Source of the DNA: RGIG6353 sp045531285
Lineage (GTDB): Bacteria; Bacillota; Clostridia; Oscillospirales; SIG627
DNA: 24,624 bases
NCBI GenBank assembly: GCA_045531285.1
Contig: JAZSDT010000132.1
Coordinates: 1 to 24,624 of the forward strand
Direction: 5' to 3'
Position numbers and translations under genes: made by a program. The notes under the pieces are model-generated. The model did no database searches, was not told the DNA's origin, and worked only from the letters and a program-made list of their open reading frames with translations. Within the stretch, counting starts at the first letter, position 1, and every line of letters begins with the position of its first letter. This document shows, piece by piece, positions 14,820 through 22,440 of the stretch.

Positions 14820-15677
14820 TCAATGGGATAGTATATCGGGACATCGTTTGAACTCGCTCGGTGTAATTCCTTTATATTTTTTAAAAGCCTTATTGAAATT
14901 CACTGTGTTATTGAATCCGCAAAGAAGTGCGATATCAAGCATTGTTGTCCCTCTGTCCGACGTGCGGATAAGGTGCACCGCCCTCTCGATTCGCTTTACG
15001 GTTATATAGTCCCAAAGAGATATACCGTTCATCTCCTTGAAAATGTGAGAAAAGTAATTGGGACTAAGTCCTGCGACATTAGAAAGACCTTTCAATGTCA
15101 GCTCCTCGTCGAGGTGCTTATCTATAAAATTGCAAACTTTCAAAATATCCTGTGAGGAGTTCTTTTTGTCGGCTAGCGAAAGATATGAATGATTTCTTAA
15201 AAGGTCAATGAGCATTAAATCAAGATGAGCCTTCACCGCAACGGAATAGTTACTTTCTCCGCCGAGAAGTTCTTCTTTTATTGTGTTATGATGAAAGCGA
15301 AGTGTTTCCGCCTTGTCCGATGAGATGCGGTTTGAAAATTCGGGCGAATGGTAAAAGCAGAAATTAACATAACTGTTTGAAAAATCATCCGAAAGATAGC
15401 GTGGCTCGAAGTGAAGATTCGTAATGGACAGTGAGCCGTCTGTTTCGGTGATACAATGTATTTCATTTGATGAAAATACAAAAACATCCCCTTTCTCCAT
15501 TGGATAGACGGCACTTTCGGTGGTATATACTCCCCTTCCCCCGTTGACCACAGTTATTTCAAACCTTGTATGAGAGTGCTTCACATACGGGCGTTGCTTC
15601 AGGTCAACATCTATGGTCCACATTTTTAAAAGCGGAGCACCGTTTTCCAGAAGAAGCTCTCCGATAGTTCTGGACAT
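14820..15677 (-). CDS. AraC-family transcriptional regulator
   Basis: This 285-residue protein has a cupin sensor domain (about 1-150: KHSHTRFEITVVNGGRGVY, EKGDVFVFSSNEIHC) and a C-terminal AraC DNA-binding domain (about 175-280: LTLKGLSNVAGLSPNYFSHI, then FKEMNGISLWDYI and CGFNNTVNFNKAFKKYKGITP). ATG 15677 is chosen because TTGGAG lies seven bases upstream; a TTG ten codons earlier has no such site. It is divergent from the enolase-family gene and is the natural candidate regulator of the 15793-22187 operon. The histidine-rich cupin strand fits small-sugar sensing. Confidence 0.92.
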   Translation of the reverse strand: MSRTIGELLLENGAPLLKMWTIDVDLKQRPYVKHSHTRFEITVVNGGRGVYTTESAVYPMEKGDVFVFSSNEIHCITETDGSLSITNLHFEPRYLSDDFSNSYVNFCFYHSPEFSNRISSDKAETLRFHHNTIKEELLGGESNYSVAVKAHLDLMLIDLLRNHSYLSLADKKNSSQDILKVCNFIDKHLDEELTLKGLSNVAGLSPNYFSHIFKEMNGISLWDYITVKRIERAVHLIRTSDRGTTMLDIALLCGFNNTVNFNKAFKKYKGITPSEFKRCPDILSH

Positions 15678-15792
15678 TATTTTCTCCAATCGTAATATAG
15701 TTTGCAAATTTCATAATATTGTTGTGGAAAAATCGAAATAAAAGTTATATTATTATAATAAATCATTAAGTTATTAAAGTCAAGGAGTATTT
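15678..15792. promoter_or_regulatory. Divergent promoter region, AraC / sugar-acid operon
   Basis: This AT-rich 115-base region separates two divergent starts. For the plus strand, TTGTGG (15722-15727), 18 bases, TATATT (15746-15751) is a weak candidate; TATAAT at 15754-15759 is a better -10 but has no -35. A poor -35 is typical of activator-dependent promoters. AAGGAG (15782-15787) serves the downstream ATG. I see no clear dyad. Confidence 0.35.
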
Positions 15793-17130
15793 ATGAATTA
15801 CTGTTCAAATCCAACAGATTTAAAAATCACGGATATGAGATTCGTGGACATCGACGGTGCTCCAAAGAGATGCACAATACTGAGAATCGATACAAACCAG
15901 GGAATCAGCGGTTTTGGTGAGGTACGTGACGCTTCCTCAAAGACATATGCCTTGATGCTCAAAAGCAGAATTCTCGGAGAGAACCCCTGTAACGTTGACA
16001 AGATATTCCGAAAAATAAAGCAATTCGGAGGTCACTCCCGCCAAGGCGGAGGTGTGTCGGGTATCGAGATAGCTCTCTGGGACCTTGCGGGCAAGGCTTA
16101 CGGAGTACCTCTTTATCAAATGCTTGGAGGTAAATTCCGTGACGAAGTAAGAGTTTACTGTGATACAGACGTAGAGGGCAAGCACGGCGGTCACGAAATG
16201 GGACTGGCGCTCAAAAAGAGAATGGATATGGGCTTCACCTTTTTGAAGATGGACCTTGGTATCGGTCTTCTTCTTGACGAGCCCGGTACTCTCAATGCCC
16301 CTCTGGGCTTTATTGAAGATATGAAAAAATACGCTTCTCACATACTCAACGTTCAGGGAGGAAGCGTTACGGCAGACATGGTAAAGCATCAAAAGAGCTA
16401 TTCAATTGTCACGACAGCACATCCTCACACAGGTATTCACCTTACTGAAAAGGGTCTTGATTATCTTGAAAACTACGTGCGTGAAGCCCGTGAAGTAATT
16501 GGCTATGACGTTCCCCTTGCCGTTGACCATTTTGGTCACATATGCGTAGAGGACTGTATACGGTTTGCACGCCGTATGGAGCCGTACAACCTTGCTTGGA
16601 TAGAGGACATGGTTCCCTGGATGTACACAGACCAATACGTAAGACTGAGAAACAGCACTACCATCCCCGTATGTACAGGAGAGGATATATACCTCAAGGA
16701 AGGCTTTGAGACACTGATCAAAGCAGGAGGCGTTTCGGTAATACATCCTGATATTCTCACCTGCGGAGGCGCTTTGGAGCTTAAGAAGATAGCCGATATT
16801 GCAGACGAGCACGGAGTTGCAACTGCGGTACATATGGCGGAAAGCCCTGTAGCCTGTCTTGCGGCGGTGCATACTGCTGCTGCAATGCACAACGTATTAG
16901 CACTGGAATTTCATTCTGTAGACGTTCCCTGGTGGGCAGATATGGTAACGGGAATTAAAAATCCAATTTTTGAAAACGGCTTTATCAAGGTTCCCGAAAA
17001 GCCAGGTCTTGGATTTGACGATCTGAACGAAGAGGTACTGCGTCAGCATATCAATCCCAATATCCCCGGCTACTTCGAGCCTACAAACGAATGGGATAAG
17101 GAATTTTCAAACGACAGAATCTGGAGCTGA
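15793..17130 (+). CDS. Enolase-superfamily (mandelate racemase group) sugar-acid dehydratase-like protein
   Basis: This 445-residue protein shows the enolase superfamily metal ligands Asp245, Glu271 and Glu297 with exact 26-residue spacing. The mandelate racemase group Asp320-His347 dyad is 27 apart, as in mandelate racemase. Lys152-Met-Asp154 occupies the usual K-x-K site. Members abstract a proton alpha to a carboxylate; most of this group dehydrate sugar acids to 2-keto-3-deoxy acids. About 60 extra residues lie between Lys152 and Asp245 (roughly 155-215), which explains the length over the usual 370-400. It heads the operon and is followed by an RraA-type aldolase candidate, consistent with a dehydratase role. 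The exact acid is unknown; racemase or cycloisomerase activity is possible. Confidence 0.85.
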   Translation: MNYCSNPTDLKITDMRFVDIDGAPKRCTILRIDTNQGISGFGEVRDASSKTYALMLKSRILGENPCNVDKIFRKIKQFGGHSRQGGGVSGIEIALWDLAGKAYGVPLYQMLGGKFRDEVRVYCDTDVEGKHGGHEMGLALKKRMDMGFTFLKMDLGIGLLLDEPGTLNAPLGFIEDMKKYASHILNVQGGSVTADMVKHQKSYSIVTTAHPHTGIHLTEKGLDYLENYVREAREVIGYDVPLAVDHFGHICVEDCIRFARRMEPYNLAWIEDMVPWMYTDQYVRLRNSTTIPVCTGEDIYLKEGFETLIKAGGVSVIHPDILTCGGALELKKIADIADEHGVATAVHMAESPVACLAAVHTAAAMHNVLALEFHSVDVPWWADMVTGIKNPIFENGFIKVPEKPGLGFDDLNEEVLRQHINPNIPGYFEPTNEWDKEFSNDRIWS

Positions 17131-17135
17131 TTATT

Positions 17136-18473
17136 ATGAGTGAAAGAAGAAGGGTTTTAGACTTATTCGAGCAGCAAAAGGAAGAAACCGAAAAAAGAGT
17201 CAATGACGGAATAGAAAAGCACCGAAAGGCAAATGCAACCATTACCGTCACGGATAAGCAAGGCACACCCGTAAAAAATGCCCAAATAACCGTAAACCAA
17301 ATAAAGCACGAATTCAAATACGGCGCTAATTTGTTTATGCTTGACGAGCTTGAAACGGAAGAAAAGAACAAGCTGTACAAAAAACACATGAGCGCCTTCG
17401 GTAATATAGCCACGCTCCCCTTTTATTGGGATTCAACCGAGCCCGAAAAGGAAAAGACGAGATATGCCAAGGACAGCGTTAAGCTCTATCGCAGACCGCC
17501 CATAGATTTATGTATGGAATTTTGCGAAAAGCACGGAATCGAGCCACGCGAGCACGCTCTGGCATACGAACACTTTTTTCCTAAATGGCTGTACAATGCA
17601 TCAATCGACGAAATCAAAGAGGCGTTGGAGAATCGATACAGCGAGATTTCCGAGAGATATGCAAAAAGAATCCCCACAATTGAAGTAACCAACGAAATGG
17701 AATGGGATAGGGGTGCCACAGCGTTTTACGATGATCCCGATTACGTACTTTGGTGCTTTAAATTAGCCGAAAAGTATTTCCCGAACAATCAGCTTGTCAT
17801 CAACGAGCATACACGAAGCGCCTGGGCTGACAAATGCCGTGCAACAGACAAGTATTACGCCTATACCGAGGCAAATCTGCTCAAGGGAGCAAAAATTGAC
17901 GCCATCGGTATGCAATACCATATGTTCTGTCGCAGAGAGGATGAATACGATTACACAAGGCTGTATTACAACCCCGAAAATCTGTACAGACATATGGACC
18001 TTTATTCAAATTTAGGCAAGCCCTTGCAGATTACCGAAATCACAGTCCCCGCGTATTCGTGGGATGCTGAGGACGAGGCAATCCAGGCTGAAATTATTGA
18101 ACACTTATACAAAATATGGTTCAGCCATCCGAGTGTTGAGCAGATCGTTTACTGGAATATGGTAGACGGCTATGCATACGTTGCCGATCCCGATCCCGAG
18201 AAAATAAAGAGAAGTCAGGGAGATATGACACTTGGCGAAAACTACTATTACGGCGGACTTTTAAGGTTTGATATGTCACCAAAGCCTGCATATCATACTA
18301 TAAAAAATCTTTTTGACAAGGTTTGGTGCACCAACGAAAGTCTTATATCGGACGATAGCGGCAAAGCCAAATTCAGAGGCTTCTGCGGTGAGTACGAGGT
18401 TACGGTCAACAGCAAGAAGCACGTTGTCAATTTAAGTAAAAACACGGACAATAATTTTATAATGGAGATTTAA
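17136..18473 (+). CDS. GH10-like glycoside hydrolase A (xylanase family), cytoplasmic
   Basis: In this 445-residue protein, residues about 30-70 form a beta domain (TITVTDKQGTPVKNAQITV, then HEFKYGANLF), and a GH10-type barrel follows. Family landmarks are EHALAYEHFFPKWL (the HTLVWH...PSW block), acid/base Glu187 in VTNE, IGMQYH, nucleophile Glu301 in ITEITVP, and YWNMVDGYAYV near the end. GH10 enzymes cleave beta-1,4-xylan or xylo-oligosaccharides with retention. The absence of a signal peptide points to imported oligosaccharides as substrate. GGAG sits nine bases before ATG 17136. A paralogue with the same layout lies at 19442, with the RraA-like gene between. Confidence 0.83.
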   Translation: MSERRRVLDLFEQQKEETEKRVNDGIEKHRKANATITVTDKQGTPVKNAQITVNQIKHEFKYGANLFMLDELETEEKNKLYKKHMSAFGNIATLPFYWDSTEPEKEKTRYAKDSVKLYRRPPIDLCMEFCEKHGIEPREHALAYEHFFPKWLYNASIDEIKEALENRYSEISERYAKRIPTIEVTNEMEWDRGATAFYDDPDYVLWCFKLAEKYFPNNQLVINEHTRSAWADKCRATDKYYAYTEANLLKGAKIDAIGMQYHMFCRREDEYDYTRLYYNPENLYRHMDLYSNLGKPLQITEITVPAYSWDAEDEAIQAEIIEHLYKIWFSHPSVEQIVYWNMVDGYAYVADPDPEKIKRSQGDMTLGENYYYGGLLRFDMSPKPAYHTIKNLFDKVWCTNESLISDDSGKAKFRGFCGEYEVTVNSKKHVVNLSKNTDNNFIMEI

Positions 18474-18475
18474 TT

Positions 18476-19390
18476 ATGCATTTTAACGATAGAGATAATA
18501 TAATAGCACTAACTCCCAAGTGGACAGGAGAACGTCTCCCTGACGGTAGGCCTAAGGTTGCTGACAAATACCTTGATGCGCTTTACAAGATGACACTTGA
18601 AGAGGTATGGAAGCCCATATTCGTGCTTGGCTATGAGCATCAGTTTGTGGGTGGAGGCGAGAATCCCCTTCTCACGCTTCACAACGATGACAGAAAGCTG
18701 GTAGGAAGAGCTGTAACCTGCGCATACTGTCCCACACGTCCCGACCTTCACGAAGTACAGTTCAACAGAGGCGCCGAGGACGGAAGAAAAGGAAATTACA
18801 ACCAATGGGTAATCGACAACCTTATGGAGCGTGACGTAGTCGTATGCGATATGTACGACAAGATATACAAGGGCACTTTCCTTGGAGGTAATCTTACCAC
18901 AGCTCTTCAAAAGCACACAAAAACAGGTGGAGCTGTCATCTGGGGCGGCATCCGTGACGTTGAGCAGATGAAAAAGGTTCCCGACGTACAGGTATACTAT
19001 AGAGGAATCGACCCCACACCCATCCGCGAATTCGTTATGAAGAGCTACAACGATATCACTAACTTTGGCGGTGCGGTATGTCTGCCGGGCGACGTTGTGT
19101 TCGGTGCAGGCGGAGGTGTGCTGTTTATTCCCTCTCATCTTGTTGCAGACGTAGTCGAAGGTGCGGCAAAAACACACGTTAAGGACGATTTCGGTTTTGA
19201 AATGATTTGTCAGGGTAAGTTCACTACTGCACAAATCGACAAGAACACTTGGTCAGAAGAGATGCTTGATATGCTTCTTGAATGGATAAAGACAGATCCC
19301 AGAGGCGAGGAATACCGTGACCTTGACTGGTCAAAGGAATATGACCTTGCCAGAAACGGTGACCCCAACGACACGCAGACGGCACTGTAA
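18476..19390 (+). CDS. RraA-family protein, probable class II pyruvate-type aldolase
   Basis: In this 304-residue protein the core (about 65-235) matches the RraA/HMG aldolase fold: VGRAVTC, VVVCDMYDK, GGNLTTALQKHTKTGGAV, then WGGIRDVEQM with the metal-site Arg-Asp, and PGDVVFGAGGGVLFIP. E. coli RraA is about 160 residues, so this one has long N- and C-terminal extensions. Relatives cleave 4-hydroxy-2-oxo acids to pyruvate; others are RNase E inhibitors or mis-annotated menaquinone methyltransferases. Following an enolase-superfamily dehydratase candidate, an aldolase of a keto-deoxy sugar acid is the best guess. GGAG precedes ATG 18476, two bases after the GH10 A stop. Confidence 0.8.
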   Translation: MHFNDRDNIIALTPKWTGERLPDGRPKVADKYLDALYKMTLEEVWKPIFVLGYEHQFVGGGENPLLTLHNDDRKLVGRAVTCAYCPTRPDLHEVQFNRGAEDGRKGNYNQWVIDNLMERDVVVCDMYDKIYKGTFLGGNLTTALQKHTKTGGAVIWGGIRDVEQMKKVPDVQVYYRGIDPTPIREFVMKSYNDITNFGGAVCLPGDVVFGAGGGVLFIPSHLVADVVEGAAKTHVKDDFGFEMICQGKFTTAQIDKNTWSEEMLDMLLEWIKTDPRGEEYRDLDWSKEYDLARNGDPNDTQTAL

Positions 19391-19441
19391 TTGATTGCAG
19401 CAAATATAGAAAGATAACTTTAATACAAGGGAGATTATACT

Positions 19442-20797
19442 ATGAATATCAAGGAATTACGTGAGCTTTATTTCAAGGCTTACAATGATAACAAGGATTA
19501 CGTTGACTCACGCATTACAGACGGTATTGAAAAACACCGTAAAGGCACCTGCCGTATACGCTTTACCGATGATAACGGCAAAGCAATAATCGGTAAAAAA
19601 GTAAAAATCACACAGAAAACACACGATTTTAAGTACGGTGCCAATATATTTATGCTTGACGAATTTCAAAAAGAGGAATACAATAAGGAGTACAGAAGAT
19701 TTTTCAAGGAGTATTTCAATCTTGCAACAGTTCCCTTCTATTGGGGCGACCTTGAGCCCGAGGAGGGAACCCCCCGATACCCTGCAAACAGTCCTAAGAT
19801 ATACCGCAGACCTGCCCCCGACCTTTGCGTTGACTACTGCGAAGAAAACGGAATACTTCCCAAGCTTCATTGTCTTGTGTATGACAAGTTTATTCCAAAG
19901 TGGCTTCACGACCTTCCTCTTGACGAGGTAAAGGCAAAATACGAGGAACGTTTCCGCCAGATTGCAGAGCGTTATTCAGGCAGAATGTTCGAATTTGAAG
20001 TAATCAACGAGGTGCTTTGCGAGGAGCATTGGCCATATAAATCGGCACTCAGCGAAGAAAGAGATATCATCGAATGGTCCTTTGAAACTGCACGCAAGTA
20101 TTTTCCCGATGAGATGCTTGTAATAAATGAAGCCAACCCCATCCAGAAGCTTTCTCGAGAGGACTACAGAACGACATATTTTATGATGGTTGAAAATGCT
20201 CTTTTAAACGGTGCGGACATAGATAAGATAGGCTTGCAAAACCACTTCTTTGCGGGTGCATCAAGCCAGACTCCTGAGGATTATGAAAGAGACCTCCAGA
20301 GTGCTGGCTGGCTAAAGATGAATGATCCTATGGCATACTTCAAGGGACTTGACGTTATTGCAGAGCTTGGTCTCCCCCTTGAGCTTACCGAGGTAACCGT
20401 TCCCACCTTTGGTGACGGTGATGAGGCAGAGGAGCTTCAGGCAGATATGCTCAAGCTGTGGTATTCCGTATGGTTCTCTCATCCTGCAGTTGATTCCGTT
20501 GTTTATTGGAACACTGTTGACGGATATGCTTACGTTGACACCAACAACCGTTACTGGAACGAAAACAACTGTCGAGGAGGACTCTGGCATCATGACCTGA
20601 CCCCCAAAAAGTCTGCTCTTGCACTGAAAAAGCTCTTTGACGAAGAGTGGCATACCGACCTTGAGCTTACTACCGACGAAAACGGATATATAGATTTCCG
20701 TGGCTTCTACGGTGATTACGAGGGTGAAATTGACGGAAACGAATTCGACGTTGAAATACACAAAAACGATAACAACAGATGGGAAATCATAGTATGA
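19442..20797 (+). CDS. GH10-like glycoside hydrolase B (paralogue of A)
   Basis: This 451-residue protein has the same architecture as GH10 A: opening helix, small beta domain (HDFKYGANIFMLDEF), then barrel. Catalytic residues are Glu190 in VINE and Glu317 in LTEVTVP; IGLQNHFF and YWNTVDGYAYV also match. The block corresponding to HTLVWH reads HCLVYDK, so the second conserved His is lost, which suggests a different subsite preference from A. No signal peptide. AAGGGAG lies eight bases before ATG 19442, after a 51-base gap from the RraA-like gene. The stop overlaps the SDR start by four bases. Two paralogues around one metabolic gene suggest duplication followed by specialisation. Confidence 0.83.
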   Translation: MNIKELRELYFKAYNDNKDYVDSRITDGIEKHRKGTCRIRFTDDNGKAIIGKKVKITQKTHDFKYGANIFMLDEFQKEEYNKEYRRFFKEYFNLATVPFYWGDLEPEEGTPRYPANSPKIYRRPAPDLCVDYCEENGILPKLHCLVYDKFIPKWLHDLPLDEVKAKYEERFRQIAERYSGRMFEFEVINEVLCEEHWPYKSALSEERDIIEWSFETARKYFPDEMLVINEANPIQKLSREDYRTTYFMMVENALLNGADIDKIGLQNHFFAGASSQTPEDYERDLQSAGWLKMNDPMAYFKGLDVIAELGLPLELTEVTVPTFGDGDEAEELQADMLKLWYSVWFSHPAVDSVVYWNTVDGYAYVDTNNRYWNENNCRGGLWHHDLTPKKSALALKKLFDEEWHTDLELTTDENGYIDFRGFYGDYEGEIDGNEFDVEIHKNDNNRWEIIV

Positions 20798-21522
20798 AAA
20801 CAGCACTTGTAACTGGTTCCTCCAGAGGAATAGGAAGCGCAATTGCAAAGAGACTTGCATCCGACGGATACAAGGTTATCATACATTGTGCGGGAAATAT
20901 TGCAAAAGCCGAAGAAGTAAAAAACGAAATAGAGAAAAACGGCGGTGTTGCCCAAGTTGTAAAAGCAAATCTTTGCAACACCGACGAAACAAAGGCTCTT
21001 ACCGAGGCCGTGGGTGATATTGACGTACTTGTCCTCAACGCATCACTCCAGTACAGAAATCCTTGGCAGAGCATCACCCTTGAGGAATGCTACGAACAGT
21101 TGAACTGCAATTTTGTTTCATCATTGATACTTATTCAGGGCGTTGTGGATCATATGAAAAGACAGGGCTGGGGCAGAATTATTACCGTAGGTTCGGTGCA
21201 GGAAGCCAAGCCGCATCCGGATATGCTGGTATATTCTTCTTCAAAGGCGGCGCAGACAAACATGATGAAATCGCTATCCCTTCAGCTTGCAGGTGACGGC
21301 ATAACTGTAAACAACGTAGCTCCCGGTGTCATATATACGGACAGAAACGTTGAGGCTCTGTCGGATGAAGAGTATGCAAAGAAGGTAACTGCATCTATCC
21401 CTGTAGGATTTTACGGAATGCCGGATGACTGTGCGGGAATAGTAAGTCTTTTGTGTTCGGAAGAAGGCAGATACATCACAGGACAAAGTATTTATGTTGA
21501 CGGAGGAAAGAGCGTACAATGA
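20794..21522 (+). CDS. SDR-family NAD(P)-dependent oxidoreductase
   Basis: This 242-residue classical short-chain dehydrogenase has TGSSRGIG (residues 7-14) for the nucleotide, NAS (82-84), and catalytic Ser134, Tyr147 and Lys151 (YSSSK). It ends with GRYITGQSIYVDGG, as in FabG-type and glucose dehydrogenase-type members. In this setting it could oxidise a free sugar to its lactone or reduce tartronate semialdehyde to glycerate. ATG 20794 overlaps the GH10 B stop; an in-frame ATG at 20779 lacks a ribosome site and the conserved MKTALVTG fits the later start. The stop overlaps the next gene by four bases. Confidence 0.9.
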   Translation: MKTALVTGSSRGIGSAIAKRLASDGYKVIIHCAGNIAKAEEVKNEIEKNGGVAQVVKANLCNTDETKALTEAVGDIDVLVLNASLQYRNPWQSITLEECYEQLNCNFVSSLILIQGVVDHMKRQGWGRIITVGSVQEAKPHPDMLVYSSSKAAQTNMMKSLSLQLAGDGITVNNVAPGVIYTDRNVEALSDEEYAKKVTASIPVGFYGMPDDCAGIVSLLCSEEGRYITGQSIYVDGGKSVQ

Positions 21523-22187
21523 AGATTATTCCCATAGGACAAAGCGGTTATATAATAAGGTCAGGAAAGAATGAAATTATTATTGACCCATATTTGTCAG
21601 ACAGCGTAAACAGAATATCGGGCAGACCCAGAATGTTGCCGATATTTATTGAGCCGCAAAGCATAAAATGTGATGCTGTAATATGTACACACAACCATCT
21701 GGATCATCTTGATCCTGACACTGTGAGCCAAATCGATGAAAATCAGTTTTATATCACAACGTCAGAAGGTGTTGAAAAGCTGAAAGAGCTTGGGCGCAAC
21801 AATGCTCGATATCTTGCCGAAAACGAAAGCATTACCCTTGGTGATATCAAGGTAACGGCAGTATTTGCTTTGCACTCCTGTGAGGCGATGGGCGTAATAG
21901 TGGAAGCAGAAGGCAAGAAGCTCTACTTCAGCGGTGATACCCTTTTTGATGAAAGGTTGTTTAACGTTGCCAAGTACAAGCCGGACGTGACCTTTATCTG
22001 CATAAACGGAAGGCTTGGAAATATGAACGTGAATGAAGCGCTGGAGACTGCCAAAAAGATAGGCGCAAAGGTGAATATACCAGCACACTACGATATGTTT
22101 GAATCAAATTCCGAGAATCCTCTTCTTTTCTCAGAGCATATTGCGGGAGGAAGAGTTTTGGATGCGGGAACAGAATACGAATTTTAA
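21519..22187 (+). CDS. Metallo-beta-lactamase-fold hydrolase, UlaG-like lactonase candidate
   Basis: This 222-residue protein has the full MBL metal set: His58-Asn-His60-Leu-Asp62-His63 (THNHLDHLDP), His119, Asp140 in SGDTLFDE and His190 in PAHYDMF. The compact single-domain form resembles UlaG-type (L-ascorbate 6-phosphate lactonase) relatives but is much shorter than UlaG itself. Following an SDR dehydrogenase, a sugar lactonase that opens the oxidation product is a reasonable inference; a phosphodiesterase or other hydrolase is possible. It is coupled to the SDR by an ATGA overlap and ends the operon, with a terminator 113 bases on. Confidence 0.83.
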   Translation: MKIIPIGQSGYIIRSGKNEIIIDPYLSDSVNRISGRPRMLPIFIEPQSIKCDAVICTHNHLDHLDPDTVSQIDENQFYITTSEGVEKLKELGRNNARYLAENESITLGDIKVTAVFALHSCEAMGVIVEAEGKKLYFSGDTLFDERLFNVAKYKPDVTFICINGRLGNMNVNEALETAKKIGAKVNIPAHYDMFESNSENPLLFSEHIAGGRVLDAGTEYEF

Positions 22188-22189
22188 AA

Positions 22190-22261
22190 GCGGCTAGCAG
22201 CCGTCGACAATGCTCGCCTATCCAAAGCTTTACATACATTCAAACAATGTAAAACAGCGAG
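22190..22261. other. Structured spacer with small inverted repeats
   Basis: After the MBL stop come a short stem (CGGCT/AGCCG, 22191-22203), then a nested pair CTCGC/GCGAG (22213-22261) around TTTACAT/ATGTAAA (22229-22253), followed by GTTTTATTT. It may be a weak terminator or a processing site. No gene is visible. Confidence 0.3.
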
Positions 22262-22299
22262 GTTTTATTTAATTCAAATGCCTGATATATAAAAAAACG

Positions 22300-22328
22300 A
22301 AAAAGCAAGGGAAATTCCCTTGTTTTTT
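22300..22328 (+). terminator. Terminator between the sugar-acid operon and the kinase operon
   Basis: A 13-bp stem with one G-T pair (AAAAAGCAAGGGA with its partner at 22316-22328) and a three-base loop ends in a T run. It isolates the following genes, which have their own promoter. Confidence 0.8.
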
Positions 22329-22392
22329 GTTTCTCAAGGAGAAAAATTCTACCATCAAGAGAATATCGTATACCTGTTCGCATAAGAATCGG

Positions 22393-22421
22393 TTGACAAT
22401 AGAATTTCCTCGATTTATACT
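22393..22421 (+). promoter_or_regulatory. Promoter of the HTH-kinase gene
   Basis: TTGACA (22393-22398), 17 bases, TATACT (22416-22421), a near-consensus sigma-A promoter. Transcription would begin only about 12 bases before ATG 22441, giving a very short leader that just holds AGAGGTGA. This fixes the gene start and rules out the longer open frame from 22327. Confidence 0.75.
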
Positions 22422-22440
22422 GAAGGCAGAGGTGAAATAT

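Noticed and set aside
19391..19420. A possible internal promoter before GH10 B (TTGATT ... ATAACT)
   Set aside because: The -10 match is poor at every allowed spacing; the 51-base gap has only a clear ribosome site.
20779..20793. An upstream ATG for the SDR gene
   Set aside because: It has no ribosome site, and the conserved SDR N-terminus begins at ATG 20794, which overlaps the previous stop as other genes here do.
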